DNA of 64,000 nucleotides from SIG607 sp045646245. GTDB taxonomy: Bacteria > Bacillota > Clostridia > Oscillospirales > Acutalibacteraceae. Under the pieces are notes generated by a model, which saw only the letters and a list, made by a program, of their open reading frames with translations, made no database searches and was not told where the DNA came from. This document shows, one piece after another, positions 7,011-15,909 of the stretch. Position 1 is the stretch's first letter, and the number at the start of each line of letters is the position of its first letter. Both the position numbers and the translations under genes were made by a program. The stretch covers positions 15,162-79,161 of the forward strand of contig JAZRKJ010000086.1 of NCBI GenBank assembly GCA_045646245.1, written 5' to 3'.

Positions 7011-9524
7011 ATGATTTACAAAGGAAAATACACAAACGAAATATCCTTTCCTTTAGGCGGTATAGGTTCAGGCTCTGTTGGTCTTACGGGAAACGGCGTA
7101 CTTCGTGATTTTGAAATATTCAACAAACCCGCCAAAGGCAGTTATATGGGCTACACCCATTTTGCAGTAAAGGCTAAAACCAAAAACGGCGTTATTACAA
7201 AAGTATTAAACGGTGACCGTAACACCCAGCTTTCCCCCTTAAACGGAACGGGTGTTGAAGGCTCTGCAATGAGCGGCTTCCCCCACTTTAAAAACCATAT
7301 TTTCAAAGGCGAATTTCCCGTTGCCGAAATTTTATTTTCCGACGATAACTTCCCTGCCCATATTAAGCTTTCAGCCTTTAACCCCTTTATTCCTCTGGAT
7401 GAAGATAATTCTTCAATACCCGCCGCTTTTTTCGAAATAGAAATTACAAATAAAAGCGACGAAGAAATAGAATTCCAAACGGCGTTTTCGCTTCAGAACC
7501 CTTACGACGACGGCGTTAACGAAGCTTCGGTTACAGAGGGTGTAAGAATACTTACTTTAAAGAGCAAGCTTCCCCCCGAGCCCGACCAAAACCGAGGAGA
7601 TATTTCGGTTATAACCGACAGTGATAACAGTTTTTCACAAACCTATTGGTACCGAGGCGGCTGGCAGGACGGTATTGTTACTTTCTGGAATAATTTTAAC
7701 AGCGAAACAGACGCAGAAGAACGCATTTACGACTGTGTACGGGGTCAGGAGCACCCTTGCCGTGACCACGGTTCCCTTTTTGCAAAAAGGGTAATTAAGT
7801 CAGGGGAAAGCAAAACCGTCCGTTATATTCTTACCTGGAACAACCCCGTAAACAGAAGCTACGGACACTTCGGCAAAGAAAATGAAAACGGCAGTAAAAT
7901 ATGGTTTAAAAACTATTACGCCGTTCTTTGGAAAGATTCGGTTGAAAGCGCGTTATACAGTTTTAAAAACTATGATACTCTCAAAGCAAAAACCCTTGCT
8001 TTCAAAGAAGCCCTTTTCTCCCAGAGCCTCGATAAATCGGTTATAGATGCCGTTTCTTCCACACTTTCGGTTTTAAAATCCCCTACCGTTTTACGTTTTG
8101 AAGACGGTTCCTTCCACGGCTGGGAGGGTGTATTTTCTTCGAAAGGTTCTTGCGAAGGCACCTGCCAACACGTTTATAACTACGCTTACGCCCTTTGTTT
8201 TCTTTTCCCCAACCTTGAAAGAGGTCTTCGCCATAACGAATTCGTTTACTCTACCGAAGACAGCGGACTTTCCCACTTCCGAATGCTTTTGCCCCTTGGA
8301 ATTTCAAAGGGTTATACCCGCCCCTGTCTTGACGGCAAAATGGGTATGGTTATAAAATCCTACCGTGAATGGAAAATAAGCGGTGACGATAACTGGCTTA
8401 AAGAACATTGGGAATATATTAAACGTGCAGTTGACTTTGCAAGAAGCAAGGAAAACTACGATAAATGGGACTTCGACGGTGACGGCGTTCTGGAGGGCAG
8501 ACAGCACCACACCCTTGATATGGAACTTTTCGGGCCGTCTTCCTGGCTTGAAGGTATGTACCTTGCCGCTCTTAAAGCCGCAGGTGAAATGGCAGAATAC
8601 CTTGGTGATTATAAAGCGAAGAAAACTTATAATAAACTCTTTAAAAACGGTAAGAAGTGGTCGGAAGAAAACCTTTTCAACGGCAGATATTTTATTCAGA
8701 AAATCGACCTTAAGGATAAAGAAACCGTAATGCGTTTTGACGCAAAAAAGTATTGGAACGAAGAAACAGGAGAAATTAAGTACCAGATAGGCGAAGGCTC
8801 CTCCATTGACCAATTACTCGGTCAGTGGCACGCCGACTTACTTTCCCTTGGTGATTTGTTTTCCAAAAAGCAGATTAAAACCGCCCTTTCAAGTATGATG
8901 GAAATAAACTTTATACCGTCCCTTCGTGAATTTGCAAACCCCTGGAGAGTCTTTGCTTTAAACGACGAAGGCGGTACCGTTATTTGCAATTACCATAAAG
9001 ATTCCCAAAAGCCGCTTATCCCCGTTCCCTACTGTGAAGAGCTTATGACCGGCTTTGAATATTCCTTTGCAGGGGAACTTATTATGAGGGGTAAGGTACA
9101 AGACGGTTTAAAGGTAATTAAAGCCATACGCAACCGTTACGACGGCTTTAAACGCAATCCTTATAACGAAATTGAATGTGGCAACAATTACGTTCGTCCT
9201 TTGGCGTCCTTTGCCCTTATTAACGCCTTTTCGGGCTTTGATTTCCACCTGCCCAAAGGGTATATAAAGTTTGCTCCCAAAGTTAAAAAGAATAATTTTA
9301 AGTGTATCTGGAGTCTTGGAACGGGCTGGGGCGAATTTTTGAAAAATGAAAATACAGCCACACTGAAAGTTAAAGACGGCAGTATAAAGCTTTCGGCTTT
9401 CGGCAGTTCTCTTAAAAACGTAAAAGAAGTTTATATTGACTCAAAAAAGGTTGACTTTACCGAAAAGAACGGTTTTGTATATTTTAAAGAAACCGAAATA
9501 AAAGAAGGAATAACCATAAAATGA
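7011..9524 (+). CDS. GH116-type glycosidase (GBA2-like bile-acid beta-glucosidase family)
   Basis: An 837-residue protein without signal peptide, so probably cytoplasmic. The N-terminus FPLGGIGSGSVGLTGNG is the family hallmark of the N-terminal beta-sandwich domain. The C-terminal (alpha/alpha)6 domain carries DGDGVLEGRQHHTLDMELFG, where D503 matches the GH116 acid/base aspartate, and GSCEGTCQHVYNYA, where E382 is the best nucleophile candidate (less sure). GH116 enzymes act on beta-glucosides or beta-xylosides. AAAGAGGTG precedes the ATG. The stop overlaps the start of a LacI-type regulator by 4 bp, so the pair probably forms a self-regulated glycoside-use operon. No transporter is next to it, so the imported substrate must enter another way. 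Confidence 0.8.
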   Translation: MIYKGKYTNEISFPLGGIGSGSVGLTGNGVLRDFEIFNKPAKGSYMGYTHFAVKAKTKNGVITKVLNGDRNTQLSPLNGTGVEGSAMSGFPHFKNHIFKGEFPVAEILFSDDNFPAHIKLSAFNPFIPLDEDNSSIPAAFFEIEITNKSDEEIEFQTAFSLQNPYDDGVNEASVTEGVRILTLKSKLPPEPDQNRGDISVITDSDNSFSQTYWYRGGWQDGIVTFWNNFNSETDAEERIYDCVRGQEHPCRDHGSLFAKRVIKSGESKTVRYILTWNNPVNRSYGHFGKENENGSKIWFKNYYAVLWKDSVESALYSFKNYDTLKAKTLAFKEALFSQSLDKSVIDAVSSTLSVLKSPTVLRFEDGSFHGWEGVFSSKGSCEGTCQHVYNYAYALCFLFPNLERGLRHNEFVYSTEDSGLSHFRMLLPLGISKGYTRPCLDGKMGMVIKSYREWKISGDDNWLKEHWEYIKRAVDFARSKENYDKWDFDGDGVLEGRQHHTLDMELFGPSSWLEGMYLAALKAAGEMAEYLGDYKAKKTYNKLFKNGKKWSEENLFNGRYFIQKIDLKDKETVMRFDAKKYWNEETGEIKYQIGEGSSIDQLLGQWHADLLSLGDLFSKKQIKTALSSMMEINFIPSLREFANPWRVFALNDEGGTVICNYHKDSQKPLIPVPYCEELMTGFEYSFAGELIMRGKVQDGLKVIKAIRNRYDGFKRNPYNEIECGNNYVRPLASFALINAFSGFDFHLPKGYIKFAPKVKKNNFKCIWSLGTGWGEFLKNENTATLKVKDGSIKLSAFGSSLKNVKEVYIDSKKVDFTEKNGFVYFKETEIKEGITIK

Positions 9525-10423
9525 ATCATTTAAGGATAACTCAAAACGAACTTGCCGCATTATGCGATGTATCCCAGGGTACTGTTGACCGAGCCCTTAA
9601 CGACAGAGGCGAAATAAGTAAGGCTACCAAAGAACGAATTCTGGCAACAGCCAAGAAGTACGGTTTCCGCCCATCAAAAGGCAATTCCAAAAGCGAAAGA
9701 ACCAAGAATATCGGCTTAATACTTTTCGACCTTAATAATGAATTTTTTGCAGAACTTATAACCGAAATAGAACTTTCCGCCGCAAAGGAAGGTTATCTTA
9801 TTACGGTTATGTTCACCCACTATAGCGAAGAAAGAGAAAACGAGTGTATCAGAAGGCTTTATTCTTCCGGAGTAGACGCCATTATTATTTCATCTGTTCA
9901 GAACAGTAATGAGTTTATTACCTTTTTAGGGCAACTGGATATTCCCGTAATTGCTTTAGGCAATAAAATAGAGGGCGTTCCCTTTGTGGGAGCCGACGAT
10001 TTCAAGGCTATGTTCGACCTTACAAAATACGTTTCCGAAAGGTACTGCAATATAGTTTACTATAGCCCTGCTTTGGTTTATGAAAACGCCTTTGCCCAGA
10101 AGTTACGTTACGACGGTTTTAAAGAAGCCGTAAAGGGGAAAGACTATACTTTGGTAACAAAGGCAGAAGAACTGAAAGAAGGTTATAAAAAAGGTACGGC
10201 TGTTATTTGTTCCACCGACCTTTACGCTATGTATACGCTGACACACGTTAAGTGCGACGCCGTTTTCGGCTTTGATAATATAAGAATTCTGGAACGGTTA
10301 AAGCTTCCTGTTTCGTCGGTTTACGTTGATACAAAAGCCGTTGCCGAAAAAACAATTGAACTAATTAAAACGGGGGAAAAGAAAGAAATAATTATCCCCC
10401 ATAAATTCGCAATAAGAAAATAG
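9521..10423 (+). CDS. LacI-family transcriptional regulator
   Basis: A 300-residue regulator. The N-terminal helix-turn-helix (ITQNELAALCDVSQGTVDRALN, about residues 6-27) is followed by the hinge segment ISKATKERILATAKKYGFRPS, then a periplasmic-binding-protein-like sugar sensor domain (IGLILFDLNNEFFAEL, VDAIIISSVQ, IPVIALGNK). Its ATG overlaps the GH116 stop codon (ATGA), giving translational coupling. It likely represses the GH116 promoter through the palindrome at 6980-6999; that link is inference from position. At 300 residues it is a little shorter than the usual 330-340, mostly in the C-terminal lobe. Confidence 0.88.
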   Translation: MNHLRITQNELAALCDVSQGTVDRALNDRGEISKATKERILATAKKYGFRPSKGNSKSERTKNIGLILFDLNNEFFAELITEIELSAAKEGYLITVMFTHYSEERENECIRRLYSSGVDAIIISSVQNSNEFITFLGQLDIPVIALGNKIEGVPFVGADDFKAMFDLTKYVSERYCNIVYYSPALVYENAFAQKLRYDGFKEAVKGKDYTLVTKAEELKEGYKKGTAVICSTDLYAMYTLTHVKCDAVFGFDNIRILERLKLPVSSVYVDTKAVAEKTIELIKTGEKKEIIIPHKFAIRK

Positions 10424-10427
10424 TTCC

Positions 10428-10489
10428 CCCCTAAATCCTAAACCCTAAATCCTTTCCCTTTTCCCCTTTCCCCTTTCCCCTTTCCCTAA
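10428..10489. repeat. Pyrimidine-rich tandem repeat island
   Basis: Two simple arrays run together after the LacI gene: CCTAAATCCTAAACCCTAAATCC-like units (about 10429-10452), then imperfect CCCCTTT heptamers (about 10453-10486). The strand is almost pure C/T with scattered A. No open reading frame or known element is recognised. It lies between two convergent genes. Confidence 0.75.
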
Positions 10490-10490
10490 C

Positions 10491-10514
10491 AAAAAAGAGC
10501 CTTTCGGCTCTCTT
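10491..10514. terminator. Terminator between the LacI gene and the minus-strand oxidoreductase remnant
   Basis: GAGCC (10497-10501), loop TTTC, GGCTC (10506-10510). A6 on one side gives T6 on the minus strand, so it is strongest for the leftward gene; the rightward T-tract is TCTTTT. Confidence 0.7.
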
Positions 10515-11318
10515 TTAGTTCATATATTTATCAACATAATTTTTAGCGTTAATAACCTCTCCGGATATTCTTGAATCCTCGGCTGCAAAAACAAGCAAGT
10601 GGTTGTAGCAAGAAATTCCGATTTCGCTTACATCTTCCTTGGCAAGCTCACCCGTAAGGTATTTATGCAAAGCAAGAACAATGCCTGTATCTCCGCCGCC
10701 GTGACCGGAAGTTATAGAGTCGCCGTTAACGGCAATTTCGCTGTCAAGATAACGGAATTCTTTGGTGGCAAAATCATAAAAACGGAATTGTTGACCGTTA
10801 GTTGCTCCCATTTCACAGTGAAGCATACCCTTGGTACCCATAATATCGCTGTATCTGCCGCCCTTGGTAAAAGCGCACATAGTAAGGAGAACTGTGGATT
10901 TATCATTAAATTCCATATTAACGGTTTGATGGTCAACAACGTCGTTGTCGCATTTGAATACACACTTACCGTATTGGGTATTCTTCATTGCATTCATAAC
11001 GTCCTCATCGGTGGGATTAACCATCTTGGTGGAAGTAGTTCTGAACCAGCCGTTTTTCCTATCCTCATAATAAAGCTTCATAGCATTATAGGGGCAAGTA
11101 TCAGCTTCGGGGCAGCCTTCATAGCATCTTTCAGGAGCACCCTTCGGAGCGTTAGCCTCGGTAAAGTAAGAAAGAGAACCGAAGGATTGAATCTTATCAC
11201 AGTTTTGACCAATGAGCCATTGAAGAATATCTATATCATGACAGCACTTCTGTAAAAGCATAAATGTGGCTCTGCCACTATTGCCCCAGTTACCTCTGAC
11301 AAAGCTATGGTGTACCAC
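10515..11318 (-). pseudogene. Gfo/Idh/MocA-family oxidoreductase, N-terminal domain missing
   Basis: The open frame holds only about the last 265 residues of a Gfo/Idh/MocA oxidoreductase. It begins in the middle of the conserved C-terminal domain (HSFVRGNWGNSGRATFMLL, then KCCHDIDILQWLIG) and includes a cysteine-rich loop (CYEGCPEADTCPY). The NAD-binding Rossmann half (GxGxxG) is absent. A stop codon lies in frame just before the first possible GTG. Immediately upstream, in another frame, is the coding sequence of the GH3 gene. The simplest reading is that a deletion (or an assembly join) removed the GH3 3' end and the 5' half of this gene. It would not be catalytically active as it stands. 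Confidence 0.75.
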
Positions 11319-12530
11319 GCTTTAGACATCGTATCAACGTCAATTTTATTATCTATAATTTTAGATTCATTGTGACACATAATTACGAAGTAATACTTTT
11401 TATCCTTGGACAGAGATACAGAAACACCGTCATCGGTTTTAGCAAAAATACCGTCGGTATTAAGCTTGTGGTAATTTGATAAATCTTCCTCGCTGATTTC
11501 GGCAGTAGTATCAAGCAAGGTAACCTTATGCTGAGCAGCAAGTATACCCTTAACCGCTTCGTCAAGTACGTCATCGGGAATAATGCCGTCCTTGTAGCAT
11601 TTAAGAAGTGATTCATAGCCTTCCTTGTTTTTATCCCAGATAAGGGCTAAATTGTTGCCGCCGGCTATTGCCATACCACGGCTGCCGTCAATACCGTATT
11701 TGGCAATAACGCCACCCATACAAAGCGCATCGGTAATAGCAAAACCGTCGAAGCCGTATTCTCTGAAAAGGTCCATAGTTTTCGTCGAAAGGCTGGAAGG
11801 ATGGTCGGGGTCAAGCACGGGCACTCTGGAATGTCCTGTCATAACACCGTCTAAAAGACCTTTTTTGCAAAGCTCTAAATAAGGATACCAACAGTAATCA
11901 ATAATCTCCTCTTTAGTAGCGTCGGAAAAGGTTTCTGCCATATGGCTGTCAATATACTTGTTTTTAATGCTGCCGGCACTTCCTGCGCTTGGGAAATGTT
12001 TACCAACGGTAAGTACACCGCCGTCGTGCATACCTTGCGCTTCAGCGGCGCCGAGTTCTGCTACTCTGTATTTATCCGAGCCCATAGAACGGTTGGTACT
12101 AGCGCATAAAGAGTTACTGTTTACCATATCAAGTACAGGGTTACAAACAACGTTAAAGCCTGCTTTTCTCGCTTTAACAGCAGTAACCTTACCAAAAGCA
12201 TAAGCGCTCTCAACGGTATTACACATACCAATAGCGTTATGCTGACCTATAACCTCTCCCCCCGCCGTATCCAAAGCCGCTTTCGGCATCGGTCATAATA
12301 AGAATGGGGTAATCGGCGGCTTCTTTAATCCGAGCCATAGTTTCTTCAAACTTATAGTTGGTAGAAACCCAAATTGCACCCAATTTATGCTCTTTTATCA
12401 TTTGAAGTGCATATTCAATATTGGCTTCGGTAACAGCGTCATCCCAACAGTTATTAACTCTGCCACACATTACCATACCGAGTTTTTGTTCTACGGTAAG
12501 GTCTTCAAATTTTAATTCTTTAATTTCCAT
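11231..12530 (-). pseudogene. GH3 beta-N-acetylhexosaminidase/beta-glucosidase-like gene, frameshifted and truncated
   Basis: The first frame starts at ATG 12530 (MEIKELKFEDLTVEQKLGM) and runs to ILIMTDAESGFGYGGG. The second frame continues with GEVIGQHNAIGMCNTVESAY, so coding is restored by removing one base from the six-C run at 12258-12263. GH3 landmarks are KHFPSAGSAG (NagZ-type KHFPGHG position) and the nucleophile region FAITDALCMGG. Similarity to GH3 stops near 11330, after about 400 residues; the remaining codons (ALSEVTGAIVAEPH) look out of frame over the adjoining oxidoreductase gene. The usual C-terminal portion is missing. A sequencing error could explain the frameshift but not the truncation. 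The ribosome binding site AGGAGGTA precedes the start. Confidence 0.75.
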
Positions 12531-12542
12531 TATCAGTACCTC

Positions 12543-12617
12543 CTACTGAAGTTTAACGTTATAAGTCAAAGTTCCCTTTGCAGGGTAATTTCCCGCAAGT
12601 ACGTCTAAGCCTGCACA
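12543..12617 (-). pseudogene. C-terminal remnant of a lost gene upstream of the GH3 gene
   Basis: A 24-codon open tail (AGLDVLAGNYPAKGTLTYNV, then KLQ and TAG) ends 12 bases before the GH3 start codon. It overlaps no other gene and reads like the closing beta-strand segment of a larger glycosidase, possibly another GH3. An in-frame TGA sits directly upstream at about 12620, so the rest of that gene is gone. This suggests a second deletion join at about 12615-12630. Assignment to GH3 is a guess; that it is a coding remnant is inferred from residue pattern and position. Confidence 0.4.
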
Positions 12618-12676
12618 TCACAAAGTTTTCTTCATAATAACACCCATATTTTAAAAAGTCAATAAATAAAAAAACA

Positions 12677-12707
12677 AATCCCGTACCTTTTTTCAATGTA
12701 CGGGATT
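12677..12707 (-). terminator. Terminator downstream of the GH89-like gene
   Basis: AATCCCGTAC (12677-12686) and GTACGGGATT (12698-12707) form a perfect 10 bp stem with an 11-base loop. On the minus strand it is followed by TGTTTTTTTATTT. Confidence 0.85.
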
Positions 12708-12713
12708 ATGTCA

Positions 12714-14979
12714 TTAATTAAGCGGAATTTTTGATATTATTTCTGCGGCTTTCTTGCAAATTTCAGAAAGATTAACCTGCTGTTTTTGACTTTCAATAAC
12801 ACTAAACGGTAGGGCGAAATAATTATCTCTTATTTTACCGTATTCTTCCTTTAACCCTTCTCTGTTAATTTCTCTGTTTTCTTCAAGAGAAGTCTTAACC
12901 TCATTAAAGAGAGCAATAAGCTCAGGTAGATATAAATACTGTGCATTTTCATAAATAAAGGAACGACAGTACATACATTCTGAATTTCTCTTAAGAGTAA
13001 TTTCAAAGTTCGGGTTGGTATCGGTAACACTTTGAAGCTTTAATAAGGAATCATACAACGAATAATCACTATGAGCAGAAAGCAAATCTGCAAGCAATCT
13101 CATTAAAGATACCGCCGAATCCATAATTACTTTTAAGCTGTCAGACCTATCAAAATACAAAATCTGCGCCTTTAAAATAGCCGCATCAAGATATCTTGAA
13201 ATAATTGTTCTGGCTATATCGAACAAGTCACGCTTCAGCTGTTCATCATCAGGATTAATTTCCGCTATTCTCAAAAGAATGTCGGAAGCTTGCTCAATGT
13301 ACTTCAGCCTGTCACCCAGCCTTATTTTATAGTCCTTGAATTTATGCACGTTAAAGTCGGCTCTTCCGGCTACGTAAGTAAATATCGGGTTTCCTGTTTG
13401 TGCCGCATTATCTTCCATACTCCATGCAACAAGCTCTATAATCGGCATAAAATCCTGCCAAAGCTTTGTCATAACCCGAGCGAAAGAATTGCTGTATCGG
13501 TCAGAACAATATTTATTAAGAAAATCATCAATTTCGGGGGTATCATTTTCCCATGAATTAACCGCAAGATATTCGGTAATCAGTGGGTCTCCGTGTGAAA
13601 GCTCGGGCCATAATACAACACCCTTGCAGGCTTTATCAGCTTTTGCAAGCTTTATACGCTCGTTAGTAAGACTATAAAATCCTCTTATTTCGCTTTCAGG
13701 CTCATAAGCACTGAATATACCGAATATCCACGGAAAGTTGTCTTTTAACCCCACTGTGTAAAATTATTCACTTTAGTGGTATCAGAGGTATAATCAAATA
13801 TTATTGACTGACTGCTGTCCAGTTCACTTACCAGCTCTCTTACCTCTTCCGGTGTAAAACGCATCCATAAATCCCAGCTTGCTATAAGAAGCGGAGCATT
13901 AGGATATTTTTCTTTAATATAGTTTGCTATCCGTCTGTAAACGTATAGCTTCATTCTGCGGTTTTCTTCAGGGTCGGCAGAATACTTTCGCTCCCCAAGA
14001 CCAATGGTATGAAAAATTTCTCCGTTACCGTATTCTTTTACGTGTGCATCACTCAAACGGAAGTAATTTTCTAAGTTCTCATTTTCTCTTACGTCCCATA
14101 CAAGCCCCGTAGGCTCGCTGTAGCTTGAAGTCGCCTGAGGAAGCATTTTAGGGTTAACCTTATTTAAGTATTCAATAGGAGTACGAGAATACCAATGAGT
14201 CATAGTGCCACAGTCCTCAGGGTGCATTAAATCACGTTCAAAAGCGTACTGCAGTATTTTTTTGCGAAGCTCACCCCTGAACTGAAGCGACCAGAAAAGA
14301 GCACGGTCATTGTAGCCTGTCCCTGCTTCGGGTAATGCCTTATCTCTTTCCGGGTATGAAACAATATCCGGAAAAGCCTTTTGAAAAACGTCATCCATAC
14401 CAATTCTAAGCATAAAAAGATTAAGACGTTTTTTAAGTATCCAATCAATTTCTTTTTCCCAATCGCTCATACTCCAATGCTCAGCCTGAAAGCGGTGGAG
14501 GCTTCTATGGGCAAAATAACGAAGTCCTCTGTAATCAAATCTGGGAGATTCGGTTAAATCAATTCCACAGGTAACAAGAGAGCCTCTTTTAATTCTGTCG
14601 CCGTCCCAAAAATAACGGCACCCATATATTTTTCAAAATAGCGGTAAACAGCGTAAATTGTAGACCTTCCCCTGCCGCCTGCAAATATAAGATAATTTTT
14701 CCCTTCTTTATTTAAAGTGCGAATAGTATAATCGTCGGTGCAATACCTTATATGAAAGCTGTCGGTTTTTTTATTTAAAAACAGGTCAGCAACTACCAAA
14801 TTAACCGAATCACTTCCAATAAGTACATTTAAATCACTGTAAATATCAGAAGAAAATTTATTGTCTGAAATCAAACTGCATTCTTCTCCCGAAACTTTTT
14901 TAGCAAATTCACAAAAGCTTTCGGCGGCAATCTTATATGCAGAATGTCCCACACTGGGGTAAATAACCGTAATTTTCAT
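12714..14979 (-). pseudogene. GH89-like alpha-N-acetylglucosaminidase gene with two frameshifts
   Basis: Three consecutive frames (14979-14554, about 14620-13745, 13754-12714) make one protein of about 750 residues if one base is added at the C3 run 14621-14623 and one at the C4 run 13749-13752. Joined, it reads YRYFEKYMGCRYFWDGD and later FTQWGLKDNFPWIFGIF without interruption. Family support: EIDWILKKRLNLFML (compare EIDWMALNGINL of NAGLU), GEIFHTIGLGER at the catalytic FNEM position, and GVVLWPELSHGDPLITEYL at the PEG position of the second catalytic glutamate. GH89 enzymes remove terminal alpha-GlcNAc from heparan or mucin-type glycans. No signal peptide is seen. The neighbouring divergent AraC regulator probably controls it. 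Confidence 0.65.
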
Positions 14980-15013
14980 AATTATCTCCCTAATATTTAA
15001 TCTTTAAGTTTAA

Positions 15014-15078
15014 GTATAAGGGATGTTAAATGCTTATAAAACCTAAATTTTAGTCAATTAGGTGGACTTTTTAGTCAA
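15014..15078. promoter_or_regulatory. Direct-repeat operator (21 bp spacing) in the GH89-like/AraC intergenic region
   Basis: TTTTAGTCAA occurs at 15048-15057 and 15069-15078, exactly 21 bp apart on the same helix face (TTGACTAAAA on the minus strand). Leftwards, a weak promoter GTTTTA (15042-15037), 17 bp, TTATAC (15019-15014) begins 5 bp beyond the proximal repeat, a class II activator arrangement. Rightwards, TGGACT-17-TAAAAT (15063-15091) could serve the AraC gene. Confidence 0.6.
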
Positions 15079-15140
15079 AGCGTGATAAAATATATACAAG
15101 GTAATCAATATGTTATATAATTTCAAAAATGGTGATAGAT

Positions 15141-15893
15141 ATGATATATAATTACGATAATCTTAACTTTAATATTTTAACCGTTGAAAAAATCTCTCAC
15201 ACAAATAAAAGCTTTACCGTAAAAGAGCGTCCCTATGCCGCACTTTCATTAAGGCTCAACGGAACAAGCCGATTTATTATTAACAATAAGCATTTTGAAA
15301 CATCCGGCGGTGACGTATTTTTTATTCCGGCTAACGTTGCTTATCAGGTGGACTATTCATCCAGCGAAATTATAGTAATTCATCTGTTGGACTGTGACTA
15401 CAATGAAGCTGAATGTATCAGGACAAACGATGACGAAGGAATATATAAGCTTTTCTGCCGTATGCTTGATGAATGGATGATAAATAAGTCTGTTAACAAA
15501 GCAAAGTCTTGTGTTTATGAAATTCTTTATAAATTAGAATGCATAAATAACAATTCTTCCGTTATTCGACCTATAGAATTCGAAAGGCGCTTAAGTTATT
15601 TAGAAGAAAATTATACAAATACATATTTTAATATTAAAGAATTATGCAACCACGGATATCTGAGCCGTTCAAGCCTGCAACGATATTTTTTACGCTATTT
15701 AGGTCTTACCCCCAAGCAATACCTTCTGGAGCTGAGGCTAAGCAAAGCAATAGATTTGCTGGCAAACGAAAGCAAAACAATATCCGAAATATCGTTTGCA
15801 TGTGGCTTTAAAGATGAAAAGTACTTTTCAAGAATTTTTAAACAAGTTTACGGCATTTCTCCTACCGATGCCAGAAACAGAACTAAAATTTAG
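15141..15893 (+). CDS. AraC-family transcriptional regulator with cupin sensor domain
   Basis: About 250 residues. The N-terminal half is a cupin-like ligand domain (RPYAALSLRLNG, GGDVFFIPANVAYQV), and the C-terminal 100 residues are a double helix-turn-helix AraC domain (FNIKELCNHGYLSRSSLQRYF, then ISEISFACGFKDEKYFSRIFK and YGISPTDAR). The ATG at 15141 is preferred over 15129 because GGTGAT lies just before it. The gene is divergent from the GH89-like gene, with a tandem 21 bp-spaced repeat between them, so it probably activates that gene in response to a sugar. An acyltransferase-like gene follows after 16 bp and is likely co-transcribed. Confidence 0.88.
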   Translation: MIYNYDNLNFNILTVEKISHTNKSFTVKERPYAALSLRLNGTSRFIINNKHFETSGGDVFFIPANVAYQVDYSSSEIIVIHLLDCDYNEAECIRTNDDEGIYKLFCRMLDEWMINKSVNKAKSCVYEILYKLECINNNSSVIRPIEFERRLSYLEENYTNTYFNIKELCNHGYLSRSSLQRYFLRYLGLTPKQYLLELRLSKAIDLLANESKTISEISFACGFKDEKYFSRIFKQVYGISPTDARNRTKI

Positions 15894-15909
15894 TAAACGG
15901 GGTATTATT

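Noticed and set aside
10428..10489. CRISPR-like or telomeric array
   Set aside because: Units are 7-8 bases, imperfect and without spacers; simple-sequence repeat is the better description.
10599..11255. Plus-strand open frame opposite the Gfo/Idh remnant
   Set aside because: Antisense shadow with no ribosome site or domain.
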